Positions 53,105 to 62,076 of a DNA stretch of 64,000 nucleotides are shown one piece after another. The number at the start of each line of letters is the position of its first letter. Position 1 is the first letter of the stretch. The position numbers and the translations under genes are program-made. The notes under the pieces were generated by a model. The model worked only from the letters and a program-made list of their open reading frames with translations, was not told the origin of the DNA and ran no database searches. Origin of the DNA: Martelella mediterranea (GTDB taxonomy: Bacteria > Pseudomonadota > Alphaproteobacteria > Rhizobiales > Rhizobiaceae); contig NZ_JAINWJ010000014.1 in the NCBI RefSeq assembly GCF_021021415.1, positions 89,740 through 153,739 of the forward strand, given 5' to 3'.

Positions 53105-54200
53105 AACGGACGTCGCGGTGATCGGCGGGGGGCTGGTCGGCATCGCGCTCGGCTACGGCCTCTCTTTGCGCGGCATCGACAATGTCGTGCTCGATGAAGG
53201 CGACGATGCGATCCGCGCCAGTCGCGGCAATTTCGGCCTCGTCTGGGTGCAGGCCAAGGGGCTTGGTCTTCCGGCCTACAGCAACTGGGCAATGCATGCG
53301 GTCTCGCGCTGGCCGGAGCTTTCCGATCAGCTTCTGGCGGAGACCGGCATCGATGTCGAACTGGTGCAGAATGGCGGGCTGTACCTCTGCCGCACGCCCG
53401 AGGAACTCGAAACGCGCGCGGCCAATCTGGCGACCATCCAGTCGCGCCATGCCGGCGATTACGACTACGATATTCTCGACAATGCCGCGCTGCGCCGGCT
53501 GGTCCCCGAGATCGGTCCCGATGTGCCGGGCGCCAGCTATTCGCGCTATGACGGACAGGCCAACCCGTTGCGGTTGCTCCAGGCCTTCCATCGCGCCTAT
53601 CAGAAGCGCGGCGGTCGCGCGCTCGCCAACAGCGGCGTGCTCGACATCACCCGGCGGGGCGAAAAGTTCGTGCTGAAAACCGCGCGCGGCGAGATTGTCG
53701 CCGGGCGTATCGCGCTTGCCGCCGGCCTCGGCAATGCGGGTCTCGGCGACATGCTGGGCGTCAAGATCCCGCTTTTACCCGTGCGCGGCCAGGTGCTGGT
53801 CACCGAGCGCGTGCCGATGAAGCTCGACTATGCGATCGAACAGGTCCGGGGCACCGGCGACGGCACGCTGATGATCGGCGGAAGCTGGGAGGAAGAGGCG
53901 GGTTACGACCTCGGCACCACCTTCGACGTGACCACAAGGATCGCCGCCGATTCGATGTTCTTCTTCCCATTCCTCGAAAATATCCGGGTCGTTCGAAGCT
54001 GGTCGGCGCTGCGCATCATCACGCCCGATGCGGCGCCCGCCTACGAGGAAGTCGTCCCCGGCGCCTTCCTGATCACCTGCCACAGCGGCGTATCGCTTGC
54101 CGCCCTCCACGCCTATGAAAGCGCCGGCTGGCTGGCGGAAGGCGCAATTCCTGAAGCAATGGCGCCCTTCTCGCTGGCGCGGTTTTCAGATCAGCGATAG
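53094..54200 (+). CDS. DAO-family FAD catalytic subunit of Hcn/Oox-type dehydrogenase (HcnC/OoxB-like)
   Basis: A 368-aa FAD-dependent oxidoreductase of the D-amino acid oxidase fold. The FAD motif GGGLVGIALGYGLSLRG is near residues 9-25 and the C-terminus has the conserved CHSGVSLAA. It should oxidise the amine substrate: glycine in HcnC, octopine/nopaline in OoxB/NoxB, or a D-hydroxyproline-type compound in relatives. Neighbouring cyclodeaminase, RidA and an amino-acid importer fit an opine-like or imino-acid substrate better than cyanide formation. Confidence 0.89.
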   Translation: MQLETDVAVIGGGLVGIALGYGLSLRGIDNVVLDEGDDAIRASRGNFGLVWVQAKGLGLPAYSNWAMHAVSRWPELSDQLLAETGIDVELVQNGGLYLCRTPEELETRAANLATIQSRHAGDYDYDILDNAALRRLVPEIGPDVPGASYSRYDGQANPLRLLQAFHRAYQKRGGRALANSGVLDITRRGEKFVLKTARGEIVAGRIALAAGLGNAGLGDMLGVKIPLLPVRGQVLVTERVPMKLDYAIEQVRGTGDGTLMIGGSWEEEAGYDLGTTFDVTTRIAADSMFFFPFLENIRVVRSWSALRIITPDAAPAYEEVVPGAFLITCHSGVSLAALHAYESAGWLAEGAIPEAMAPFSLARFSDQR

Positions 54201-54767
54201 GCGAAGCTGGGGCGCCTTTCCGCACTGAATCAGCACCGAGGCGACAGAGCGTATATGTTTGCCTGAAAAGTAATGGCGGTCAGCATGGACTTGTTGCGAC
54301 GCCGCCTGAAACGTCGCCCCGCCCGGGCGGATGATGATGAGAACGCCGAGGAAACCGAAGAAGACGGCCAGCCAGCGCCGTATATGGACCCTCTCGCCCA
54401 GAAACAACGCCGAAATGACGGTAATGAAGACAGGCGCCACGAAGATCAGCGCGGTCGCCTCTGCAAGACCGAGATATATGAAACTGGTGAAAAACAGCAT
54501 CGTCGCGGCCACCCAGAGCACTCCGCGCAGCAGGTGCGCCAAAGGCCGGTGCGTCTTCAGCGCCGGCCGGCCACCCATGATGAAAGCAATGAGCACAGTG
54601 AAAGGCAGGGCAATCACATTGCGCAGAAACAGGATCTGAAGCGGCGTGTAATGCGCTGTCAGGGCCTTTGCCACGGCATCGTTGGCGCTCAGACAGGCCA
54701 CACCGACACACATCAGGACAATACCAGCGGTATGGTTTCCCTGTGTTCCGGACGGTGCAGCCTGCAT
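54186..54767 (-). pseudogene. Truncated EamA/DMT-family transporter
   Basis: The 193-aa frame covers only the first EamA domain (about five membrane segments, through RWLAVFFGFLGVLIIIRPGG). Intact members are about 300 aa with two such domains. After residue 155 or so the sequence turns hydrophilic (QQVHADRHYFSGKHIRS) and no longer resembles the family, then runs over the 3' end of the convergent dehydrogenase gene. The second half appears deleted, so function is doubtful. Its start is normal, so the loss is at the 3' end. Confidence 0.75.
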
Positions 54768-54947
54768 TTTTCTCTCCCCCCCGAGAATGATGGCTCATGC
54801 ACGAAGAGCCACACTGCCCGGTCTGGCGCGCAAGAGGCAAGTGCCGGACAGCGGCCAGCGGTTCACCCTAGCCACATTTCCGAGGCATGCGGTCCGGACA
54901 GATATGAGCCGATCGTCGGCTTTGTGCCGAACACGAATAACGGCGAT

Positions 54948-55838
54948 TCAGGCAAGTTCGGCTCTCAGCCATGCGGCCAGCCGCTCGACCGAGGTATGGT
55001 TGGAGCGACGGGAACCGCGAAAGACCGATAGTTCGCCCGGTCTTTCGATGGACAGGTTGCAGACTGGCCGCAATTTGCCCTCGTCGATCATACCGCCGAC
55101 GGTTCGTTTCCAGCCGAGCGCGACGCCCTGGCCGGAGACGGCGGCCTGCAGCACGAGGGGATAGCTGTCAAAGGCGGACATTCTCAAACTGGCCGGACGG
55201 GCGAGACCGGCAGCTGCAAACCAGTCCGGCCAATCGAACCAGTCCTGCGGCGTCACCTTATGGAACAAGAGCGGCAGGTGCGCGACCGCCTCCGGTGGCA
55301 GCGGGTCGGGACTATCCAGAAACGACGGCGCGCAGACGGGAAAGATTTCGTCCGGAGCCGTGAACAGCAGCCGGGCCGCGCCGCAAGCCCGGCCGGTGGT
55401 CTGAATGGCAATGTCAAAGGGTTCTAATGCCTCTGTCAACGGTTCCAGCGCACTGACAAGCTGCAGCTGGATCTCGGGATGTGCGGCGTGAAATCCCGCC
55501 AGCCGCGGCATCAGCCAGTAGAAGGCTTCACAAAGCTGACAGCGCAGCACGACAGTATCCGGATCGCGACTGCCTCTGATGGCGGCAATTTCCGCCCGGA
55601 TCGACATGAGCGCCTCTGCGACGACCCGGCCAAGGCGGCGTCCTTCATCGGTCAGAAATACCGCACGGTTACGGCGTTCGAACAGGCGCACGCCCAGTTC
55701 CGCTTCGAGCTGCGCGATCTGACGGCTGATGGCGGTCTGCGTGAGGCCCAGCTCGTCCGCGGCGCGGGTGAAGCTCTCGAGGCGGGCGGCGGCTTCGAAG
55801 GGGCGCAGCCGGGCCAGTTGCAGCTTATCGTTTTGCAT
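54948..55838 (-). CDS. LysR-family regulator (GcvA-like)
   Basis: A 296-aa LysR regulator with the HTH FTRAADELGLTQTAISRQIAQLE at about residues 23-45 and a GcvA/AmpR-like effector domain. It is divergent from the intact EamA transporter gene at 55908 with a 69-bp gap, the standard layout for a regulator and its target. Confidence 0.9.
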   Translation of the reverse strand: MQNDKLQLARLRPFEAAARLESFTRAADELGLTQTAISRQIAQLEAELGVRLFERRNRAVFLTDEGRRLGRVVAEALMSIRAEIAAIRGSRDPDTVVLRCQLCEAFYWLMPRLAGFHAAHPEIQLQLVSALEPLTEALEPFDIAIQTTGRACGAARLLFTAPDEIFPVCAPSFLDSPDPLPPEAVAHLPLLFHKVTPQDWFDWPDWFAAAGLARPASLRMSAFDSYPLVLQAAVSGQGVALGWKRTVGGMIDEGKLRPVCNLSIERPGELSVFRGSRRSNHTSVERLAAWLRAELA

Positions 55839-55907
55839 GCGTTCCGGTTATGTATTCTTGCGTACTTCTCATTTTTCATCGCTTTCCCGGCGTGGTTCCA
55901 TGCGTAT

Positions 55908-56849
55908 ATGGTACCCATAATCGTGAACATACGGCAAGCGCGCCTGGTTGGCATCCTTGCCATCAGCGGCGCGGTTCTTCTGTTGTCGCTCTCCGATGCG
56001 TTGGTCAAGCTGTTCAGCGACGCGGTTTCGCTGGGGCAGGTTCTCGTGCTGCGTTCTGCCGTTGCGACCGTCATTCTTGCCATCGTTTTCCGGCTGACCG
56101 GGGGGCGCGGCGGCCGCTTCTTTTCGGCAAATCCATGGGTCTGGGCGCGCAGCTTCAGCCTGGCCTTGATGTGGGGGAGCTACTATGCGGCCCTGCCATT
56201 CATCTCCTTTTCGCTTGCGGCGGCCTGCTATTATACGTCGCCGATATGGATGACGGTTCTCTCCGCCATCTTGTGCAAGGCGTATATCGGCCGGCGCGGT
56301 GTGCTGGCCATTGCTCTTGGGTTTGCCGGCGTGCTGGTGCTCCTCAGGCCCGGGCCGGATGCGTTGTCGCCGGTTATGGTCCTGCCGCTTCTGGCAGGCT
56401 TTTTCTACGCGCTTGCAGCCGTCATCACCTATGGCCGATGCCGGGATGTGTCGCCGTTGTCGATGGCGATAAATCTCAACGTCGTGCTTGCGGCTGCCGG
56501 ACTGGCCTATGTCGCAGCTCTTTTTCTCTCTGGCGCGGGAGACGATGCGGGGTTCCTGCTGTCGGTCTGGCCGCCACTCGACAGGCCGGAGTGGCAACTC
56601 CTGACGGGCCTCGGCGTCCTTCTGGCCGTGATCACCGCAGCGGTGGCGCTCGCCTATCAACTGGCGCCCGCGCCGGTCATCGGACTGTTCGACAACGGAT
56701 ATCTTGTGTTCGCGCTGGTTTGGGGCCTTCTGCTTTTCGGCGACCGTCCGGGATTGCCTGATCTGGCCGGTATCGCCCTGATCGGCGGCGGAGCCTTTCT
56801 TGCATCGCTCGCACCGATTGGAACGGGTTCGGGCCCGAAAGGGGAATAG
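55908..56849 (+). CDS. EamA/DMT-family transporter
   Basis: A 313-aa ten-segment membrane protein with two EamA repeats (for example WALVWGLLLFGDRP-like FALVWGLLLFGDRPG in the second). Such proteins export amino acids or metabolites. The open frame goes back to 55479 over the LysR gene; the ATG at 55908 gives the family's usual length, with a GTG at 55923 as a close alternative. Divergent from the LysR at 54948. A truncated paralogue lies at 54186. Confidence 0.88.
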   Translation: MVPIIVNIRQARLVGILAISGAVLLLSLSDALVKLFSDAVSLGQVLVLRSAVATVILAIVFRLTGGRGGRFFSANPWVWARSFSLALMWGSYYAALPFISFSLAAACYYTSPIWMTVLSAILCKAYIGRRGVLAIALGFAGVLVLLRPGPDALSPVMVLPLLAGFFYALAAVITYGRCRDVSPLSMAINLNVVLAAAGLAYVAALFLSGAGDDAGFLLSVWPPLDRPEWQLLTGLGVLLAVITAAVALAYQLAPAPVIGLFDNGYLVFALVWGLLLFGDRPGLPDLAGIALIGGGAFLASLAPIGTGSGPKGE

Positions 56850-56996
56850 ACATGCCGTGGGAAAGCGGGCGTGCCTATCCGTTGGCCTGTGCGGTGCTGA
56901 CCGCCATAGCCCGGCCGAGCGTGATGCTGGTCACCGGACAATCGCCCACGAAGGGGCGTTGTTCGCCGCTTTGATGGCCGCGGTGCGACAGGCGGA

Positions 56997-57890
56997 TCAA
57001 GGACGGGCGCGGTCAGCGCGGGTCTCAAATGCCCGGATCACGGAGATCATGTCGTCCTCGGGCGTTCCAAGCGCTTCCGCTTCCGCATAAAGCGCCACGC
57101 AGGCCTCCATCAGCGGAAAGGCGGTTCCAGCCGCCCGCGCGGCATCGGCCACCAGCTTGCTGTTCTTCAAAACGTCGGAGATTCCAGCCTGACGGGTGAA
57201 GTCGCGACGACGGAGTTTTTCGACCTTGATCTTCGAGACGTCGCTGGCCATCGGTCCGGCGTTCAGGATCTCGGCGAAGCGCTCCATGTCGAGGCCGTGT
57301 CGCGCTGCGAAATGCCCTGCTTCTGCCAGCCCCGTGACCATTGTAATCAGGAAGGTATTGACCGCGAGTTTCATCTGAAGTGCGGCTGGCACCGGCCCAC
57401 AATCGAAGACCTGTTTGCAGACGGGCGCGAGAAGATCGTGCAAGAGAACGAGGTCTTCCGGCGCGCCGGCGAGCATGCCGACAAGCTGTCCGTTCTCTGC
57501 CGGTTTGCGCGACCCGGATACCGGCGCTTCAACATAGCGGCCTCCGGCGGCGGCAATCTCTTCAGAAAGTTTTCGGGAATAGTCCGCCGAGACGGTGCTC
57601 ATCGAGACAATGCAATGTCCGCCGACCCGCTTGGCGAAGCGGTCTGTGCCGCGTCCGAGAGCGGCATCCGTGGCGCGCTCGTTTTCGAGCATCAGGAGCA
57701 CCGTTTCGCATCGGGCAAAAAGGTCGTCCGCCGTCGGTGCGACGTCAGCACCGGCCTCGGCCAGCGGCGTGCAGCGTTCCGGCGTCCGGTTCCAGACAAC
57801 AACCCGCTGGCCAGCACAAACGAGGTTCAGCGCGATAGGTGTTCCCATCGTCCCGAGGCCAATGAAGCCCGTCGGTTGCCGTTGCGTCAT
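56997..57890 (-). CDS. NAD(P)-dependent beta-hydroxyacid dehydrogenase (3-hydroxyisobutyrate dehydrogenase family)
   Basis: A 297-aa protein with the nucleotide motif GLGTMG (11-16), the substrate motif EAPVSGSRKPAENGQL (121-136) and the catalytic Lys174 (MKLAVN). The family includes 3-hydroxyisobutyrate dehydrogenase, tartronate semialdehyde reductase and glyoxylate reductase. It stands alone between the EamA gene and the NUDIX gene, so its substrate is not indicated. Confidence 0.9.
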   Translation of the reverse strand: MTQRQPTGFIGLGTMGTPIALNLVCAGQRVVVWNRTPERCTPLAEAGADVAPTADDLFARCETVLLMLENERATDAALGRGTDRFAKRVGGHCIVSMSTVSADYSRKLSEEIAAAGGRYVEAPVSGSRKPAENGQLVGMLAGAPEDLVLLHDLLAPVCKQVFDCGPVPAALQMKLAVNTFLITMVTGLAEAGHFAARHGLDMERFAEILNAGPMASDVSKIKVEKLRRRDFTRQAGISDVLKNSKLVADAARAAGTAFPLMEACVALYAEAEALGTPEDDMISVIRAFETRADRARP

Positions 57891-58095
57891 GAGCGCGTTT
57901 CCCTCTTGCGTGAACGCAGCTTAATGGCAGACCTCTGTTCAGAAAAAACGAAATTTATTGAAATGCGGATCGCGAAAATCGGGTAGGTTTATCGTCCGCA
58001 CAATGGCTTGTCTGACCCTTGTTCCGACGCTATGCACCATGAAAGCAACGATTGCTCGTTCTTATGATGCGTTTTCGGCCCCGAGCGCCTGGCCA

Positions 58096-58545
58096 TCATG
58101 ATCGGTTCTCATCCAGAACGGCCGCAGCCTGCGCCGCCACCTCGGCGACATCCAGGCTGAGCGCCAGATCGGTCTCGGAAAGCCTGTCAAGGTCGATCCA
58201 GCGGGCTTCGAGTGCGTCGTCGCCGGCAACCGGTTCGCCATCGACCCATTGGCACAGCACCGCGACCAGGATGAAATGCCGGCGCAGCCCGCCATCGGCC
58301 GCATAATCGAAGGCGTCGACAGCAGTGAAGGTGCGGAGCGCCGTTGCATTGACGCCGGTTTCCTCCTTCAGCTCCCGCAGCGCCGCCTGATGCAGCGTTT
58401 CGCCGCGTTCGATTTTGCCGCCGGGAAAGCCCCAGCGCCCGGCATCGGGCGGGTTGGCGCGGCGCACCAGCAAGACCTTGCCGGCGCGGATGACAATGGC
58501 GATGGTCGCGGCAATCGGGCGGGCTGGATAACTCTCTTCGGTCAT
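58096..58545 (-). CDS. NUDIX hydrolase
   Basis: A 149-aa NUDIX protein with a complete Nudix box, G43 to about residue 65 (GKIERGETLHQAALRELKEE followed by TG). The MutT-like layout with an early LLVRRANPPDAGRWGFPGG suggests a small nucleotide or ADP-ribose substrate. The ATG at 58545 is chosen over the longer frame to 58596, which overlaps the LysR gene. It lies 7 bp after that LysR gene, likely co-transcribed. Confidence 0.9.
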   Translation of the reverse strand: MTEESYPARPIAATIAIVIRAGKVLLVRRANPPDAGRWGFPGGKIERGETLHQAALRELKEETGVNATALRTFTAVDAFDYAADGGLRRHFILVAVLCQWVDGEPVAGDDALEARWIDLDRLSETDLALSLDVAEVAAQAAAVLDENRS

Positions 58546-58552
58546 CTTGGTC

Positions 58553-59473
58553 TCATATGCTGGCGGCGGCGCGGGCAGGGCTGTGAGGCTGTTCATTGCC
58601 GCCGCCTGCTGTCACCTTGTCCAGCGTTTCCAGCCGCAGGATCTGCGCCAGGCGGTCGGCAACAGGACCAATATCCGGCCTGCGCAGCAATCGCAGCTCG
58701 ATGGACGGTAGTTGCGGCAGCGTACCGTCGTTTCCGGCGCAGACGATATCATCCGGCCTGGCATGGTCGGTGCGCACCGCGATGCCAAGGCCCGATCGCA
58801 GCGCCGACCAGATGGCCGGAAGGCTCGGCGTTGTCAGGGCAGCGCGCCAGCGCATCCGGCTTGCGTCCAGTGCGGCAAGCGCTGCCTGCCGGAACAGGCA
58901 AGGGTGGTTGAACAGCACCAGCGGGAGCGGATCGCGTTGCAGGTTTGCAATCGTGTCGGCGGTTGCCAGCCAGCGCATTGGCAGGCGGCACAGCGTTTCA
59001 CCCTCAGCCGGGCTGCCTTCGGGATAGAAGGCGATGGCGGCATCAAGGCGTCCGGAGCGCACGTCTTCGGCGATGCTGTGGTTTTCGCCCGCGCGGATAT
59101 CGACATGGACGGTGTCGTATTCCTCTGAGAAGGTACGCAGCGTTGCCGGCATCACATCATCGAAGAAATCCTGCGGCACGCCGAGCCGGACAGAGGCCGT
59201 TGTGGCGGCAGCGCCCATGGAAAGCGCGGCTTCGTCGTTCAGAGCGACGATCCGGCGCGCATAGGCGATGAAGGCTTCGCCCGCCTCGGTCGGTACAAGG
59301 CCGCGCCCGCTGCGCCTGAACAGCACGGTGCCGGTCTGTTGCTCCAGCTTCTTCAAATGCATGCTGACGGCCGACTGGGAGCGGCCGAGTTGCACCGCGG
59401 CCCGCGAAAAACTGCCGAGATCGGTTCCCACCACAACGGTGCGCAGCGCGTCCATGTCAAAGGTTGTCAACAC
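58553..59473 (-). CDS. LysR-family regulator
   Basis: A 306-aa LysR regulator with HTH SFSRAAVQLGRSQSAVSMHLKKLE at about residues 21-44. Related proteins begin LTxFDxDALR as here, which supports the GTG at 59473 (followed by TTG) over the ATG at 59455. A perfect 17-bp palindrome lies 31 bp upstream. The NUDIX gene follows directly, so the two form a unit. Confidence 0.88.
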   Translation of the reverse strand: MLTTFDMDALRTVVVGTDLGSFSRAAVQLGRSQSAVSMHLKKLEQQTGTVLFRRSGRGLVPTEAGEAFIAYARRIVALNDEAALSMGAAATTASVRLGVPQDFFDDVMPATLRTFSEEYDTVHVDIRAGENHSIAEDVRSGRLDAAIAFYPEGSPAEGETLCRLPMRWLATADTIANLQRDPLPLVLFNHPCLFRQAALAALDASRMRWRAALTTPSLPAIWSALRSGLGIAVRTDHARPDDIVCAGNDGTLPQLPSIELRLLRRPDIGPVADRLAQILRLETLDKVTAGGGNEQPHSPARAAASI

Positions 59474-59503
59474 TTCAGAATTTCAAAACCCAACGAGTCT
59501 GTT

Positions 59504-59520
59504 TATTCGATAATCGAATA
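59504..59520. promoter_or_regulatory. 17-bp palindrome, probable LysR autoregulatory site
   Basis: TATTCGAT-A-ATCGAATA is perfectly symmetric and contains a T-N11-A core. It lies upstream of the LysR gene at 58553-59473 in a 250-bp AT-richer gap with no other called feature. Confidence 0.6.
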
Positions 59521-59723
59521 CATCTTATCGCGCTTCCTTCACGGATCAATAGGCAACGCCTTCTTCCGAGGGCGGAACGGAAAGACGGTCAGAGCGTAGG
59601 CTTTAAGGAGCGGGTCTACGCGTTTGGGCTGAGCTTGCGCGGGGCTTTTCCGAAGACGATCGGGCGATTGTCCGGCGATGGCTGGTCGCGGTGGCAACCG
59701 GCAAGCCGGACTGATGATATCCT

Positions 59724-60626
59724 TCAGTTCACGCAGTGCTTCAGTTCCCGTAGGAGCCAGTCGAGGAAATGCTGCACCGGCTGCGACCTGGTTCGTCGTG
59801 CATTTTCGACGAACCAATAGGCCGATCCGGTCCTAAAACGTCCGGGCATGGGGGCGGTCAGCCGTCCGGCGCGAATGGCGTCATGCGCCAGCGTTTCCCA
59901 GGCGAGAAACACGCCCTGGCCGGCGATGGCGGCATCGAGGCAGAGCGAGGCATCCGAATAGACGGGCCCGTCCGGCAGTTGCGCGACATCCATGCCGTTC
60001 GGCGCGAGCCAGTGGTTCCAGCCAAACCAGGCCCCGCCGTCGCGGATGATCGGCACCTTCAACAGATCTTCGGGGATGCGAAGCCTTGGCGCAAGCGTAG
60101 GAGCGCACACCGGAAAGACGCGGATATCGGTGAGCCGCGTCGACTTCGTGCCCGGCCAGTTGCCCTTGCCGACGCGAATGCTCGCGTCGATGGCATCGCT
60201 GTCGAGATCGGCAAAATCCGTCGTCGCCTCGATGGAAACCTTGAGGTTCCCCCATTCGCTGGTGAAACGGTGGAGGCGCCACACCAGCCATTTGGCCGCA
60301 AACACCGGAGACGCGGAAACGGCGATCCGGTCGCCCGGCTCCACTCTCGTCAGCGCAACGGCTCTGGCCAGTTCGGCAAAGCCGTCATGCAGATGGGTGG
60401 CCAGCCGCCGCGCGGTTGCCGTCGGTTCCAGCCCGTGGGGAACCCGTTTGAACAACTGCACGCCCAGCAGTGTTTCGGCCTTGATGACCTGCTGGCTGAC
60501 CGCGCCCGGCGTCACGCCGATTTCCAGCGCCGCGGCGTTGAGGTTGCCGCGTCTGAGCACGGTTTCGACGGCACGGAGACTGTTGAGAGGAAGAACCGCC
60601 CGGTCGACCCTGTAGTTTTTCTGCAT
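59724..60626 (-). CDS. LysR-family regulator (GcvA-like)
   Basis: A 300-aa LysR regulator with HTH NLNAAALEIGVTPGAVSQQVIKAE at about residues 28-51 and the VQLFKRVPHGLEPT segment of the GcvA group. No divergent enzyme gene is adjacent; the small frame at 60682 is the only rightward neighbour, so its target is unclear. Confidence 0.88.
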   Translation of the reverse strand: MQKNYRVDRAVLPLNSLRAVETVLRRGNLNAAALEIGVTPGAVSQQVIKAETLLGVQLFKRVPHGLEPTATARRLATHLHDGFAELARAVALTRVEPGDRIAVSASPVFAAKWLVWRLHRFTSEWGNLKVSIEATTDFADLDSDAIDASIRVGKGNWPGTKSTRLTDIRVFPVCAPTLAPRLRIPEDLLKVPIIRDGGAWFGWNHWLAPNGMDVAQLPDGPVYSDASLCLDAAIAGQGVFLAWETLAHDAIRAGRLTAPMPGRFRTGSAYWFVENARRTRSQPVQHFLDWLLRELKHCVN

Positions 60627-60681
60627 CGCGTCCCTTTAAACCTCGATTGCCGTTTCGGCGTCTCCGGCCGACCATGCCGGC

Positions 60682-60882
60682 ATGCTTAAGTCGTTTCGCA
60701 TTTTCATTCGTCGCTGTTGCCGTGCGGATTCCGCTCGCCGTCTGCGCAAGGCGCGTGCCCTGGCGAAGATGCATCGCTATCGATTTTATCGCGACCCTCT
60801 CGCGCACCCGCATCTGAAAAGGATGAGTAGCCGGGAACTGGCGGATCTGGCATTCGACCCTGAAAAGGTCGCTCCGGATTGA
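60682..60882 (+). CDS. Small Arg-rich protein, DUF1127-like C-terminus (hypothetical)
   Basis: A 66-aa frame with a very basic N-terminal half (FIRRCCRADSARRLRKARAL) and a C-terminal MSSRELADLAFDPEKV that resembles the end of YjiS/DUF1127 small proteins (SDRELADIG-type). It is divergent from the LysR gene at 59724 across 55 bp. The ribosome site is weak. DUF1127 proteins of rhizobia affect RNA and phosphate/carbon regulation, but membership here is only suggested. Confidence 0.5.
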   Translation: MLKSFRIFIRRCCRADSARRLRKARALAKMHRYRFYRDPLAHPHLKRMSSRELADLAFDPEKVAPD

Positions 60883-61064
60883 CCATTTGCGATGGGGCCG
60901 GACCCGGACCGCATGCTCGTCACGGTCGAAAATGCGCTCACTCCGATGCCTGCCTTCAGATTCTCTGAACAGGTTAGGACTGCTTCATGAATTCGAAAAA
61001 CGCATAATTCGCAATATTCAATTTCGAAATCCGGGTTTTGGGCGATGCTTGCTCTGCGTTCGGG

Positions 61065-61970
61065 TCAAGCCGTCTCGCCGAACAGGTTGTCGGCCATGAA
61101 ATCGACGAAGACACGCAGTCGCGGAGACATGTGGCGGCTTGACGGCCACAGGATACGGAACGCGCCGGTGTTCTTCACATGATCGTCCAGCACGCTGACG
61201 AGCCTGCCTTCATCGCACGGGCGACGGACCGCGAATTCCGGCAGGCATGCGATGCCATTGCCCTGCTCGGCCATATGCAGCAACGGCTCGATGGCGCTTG
61301 AAACCGCCGTGCGGGGAAGGCCGACGACTGGCTCTGCGTCTTCGCCGTCGACAATCCAGGGCTCCAGCTTGCCGGTGCTGGGGTAACGGTGGTGCAGGCA
61401 GCGGTGTCGGAGGAGGTCCCGAGGGCTCGCGGGCGTGCCGTATTTCCCGAGATAGCCCGGCGCGGCAACGAGGCGAAACCGGAAGGCGCCGAGCCGGCGG
61501 GACATCAGGCGGGAGTCGGCAGGCTCTCCGGTGCGGATCACCGCGTCGTAGCCTTCCTCGACGACATCGACGAGACGGTCGCTGAAATCGAGATCGAGTT
61601 CGATGTCCGGCCAGGCCTCCATGAAACGGGAGAGGGTCGGCATCAGCAGCATGCCCACCAGCGGCAGGCTGACGCGCAGTGTTCCGGCCGGATGCGCGCG
61701 TGTTTGCGACAGTTCCAGTTCGGCAGCTTCCATCTCGGCGAAGATGCGGCGGCAGCGTTCCAGCAGCATCTGCCCCTCCGGCGTCAGCGCGATCGCGCGG
61801 GTGGAACGGTGAAACAACCGAACCCCGAGACGCTGCTCAAGCCGGGCGATGGATTTTCCAACGGCGGATGACGATACGCCGAGCTGACGCCCGGCGGCGG
61901 TGAAACTTCGGGTTTCCGCTGCCTGCACGAAGACGTTCAACGCGCCAAGATTGTCCATCGGTATGGTCAT
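61065..61970 (-). CDS. LysR-family regulator divergent from an MFS exporter
   Basis: A 301-aa LysR regulator with HTH SFTAAGRQLGVSSSAVGKSIARLE at about residues 22-45 and the RLFHRSTRAIALTPEG segment common to regulators of this clade. The ATG at 61970 is chosen; another lies four codons on at 61958. The longer frame to 62039 would cover the operator. It is divergent from the MFS gene at 62077. Confidence 0.88.
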   Translation of the reverse strand: MTIPMDNLGALNVFVQAAETRSFTAAGRQLGVSSSAVGKSIARLEQRLGVRLFHRSTRAIALTPEGQMLLERCRRIFAEMEAAELELSQTRAHPAGTLRVSLPLVGMLLMPTLSRFMEAWPDIELDLDFSDRLVDVVEEGYDAVIRTGEPADSRLMSRRLGAFRFRLVAAPGYLGKYGTPASPRDLLRHRCLHHRYPSTGKLEPWIVDGEDAEPVVGLPRTAVSSAIEPLLHMAEQGNGIACLPEFAVRRPCDEGRLVSVLDDHVKNTGAFRILWPSSRHMSPRLRVFVDFMADNLFGETA

Positions 61971-61975
61971 GATAG

Positions 61976-61991
61976 CGGACACTATAGTCCG
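61976..61991. promoter_or_regulatory. Probable LysR operator in the LysR-MFS gap
   Basis: CGGAC-ACTATA-GTCCG is a 16-bp inverted repeat directly upstream of the LysR start in the 106-bp divergent gap. It fits a site at which the LysR protein controls itself and the MFS gene. Confidence 0.55.
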
Positions 61992-62076
61992 AAATAAATG
62001 GAACTGCAGCCTGTTTTTCCGAAGTGGAAAAGGTCTCAAGTTTCGCTTCGTCTTTCATCGAAACGAGGAAACCTTC

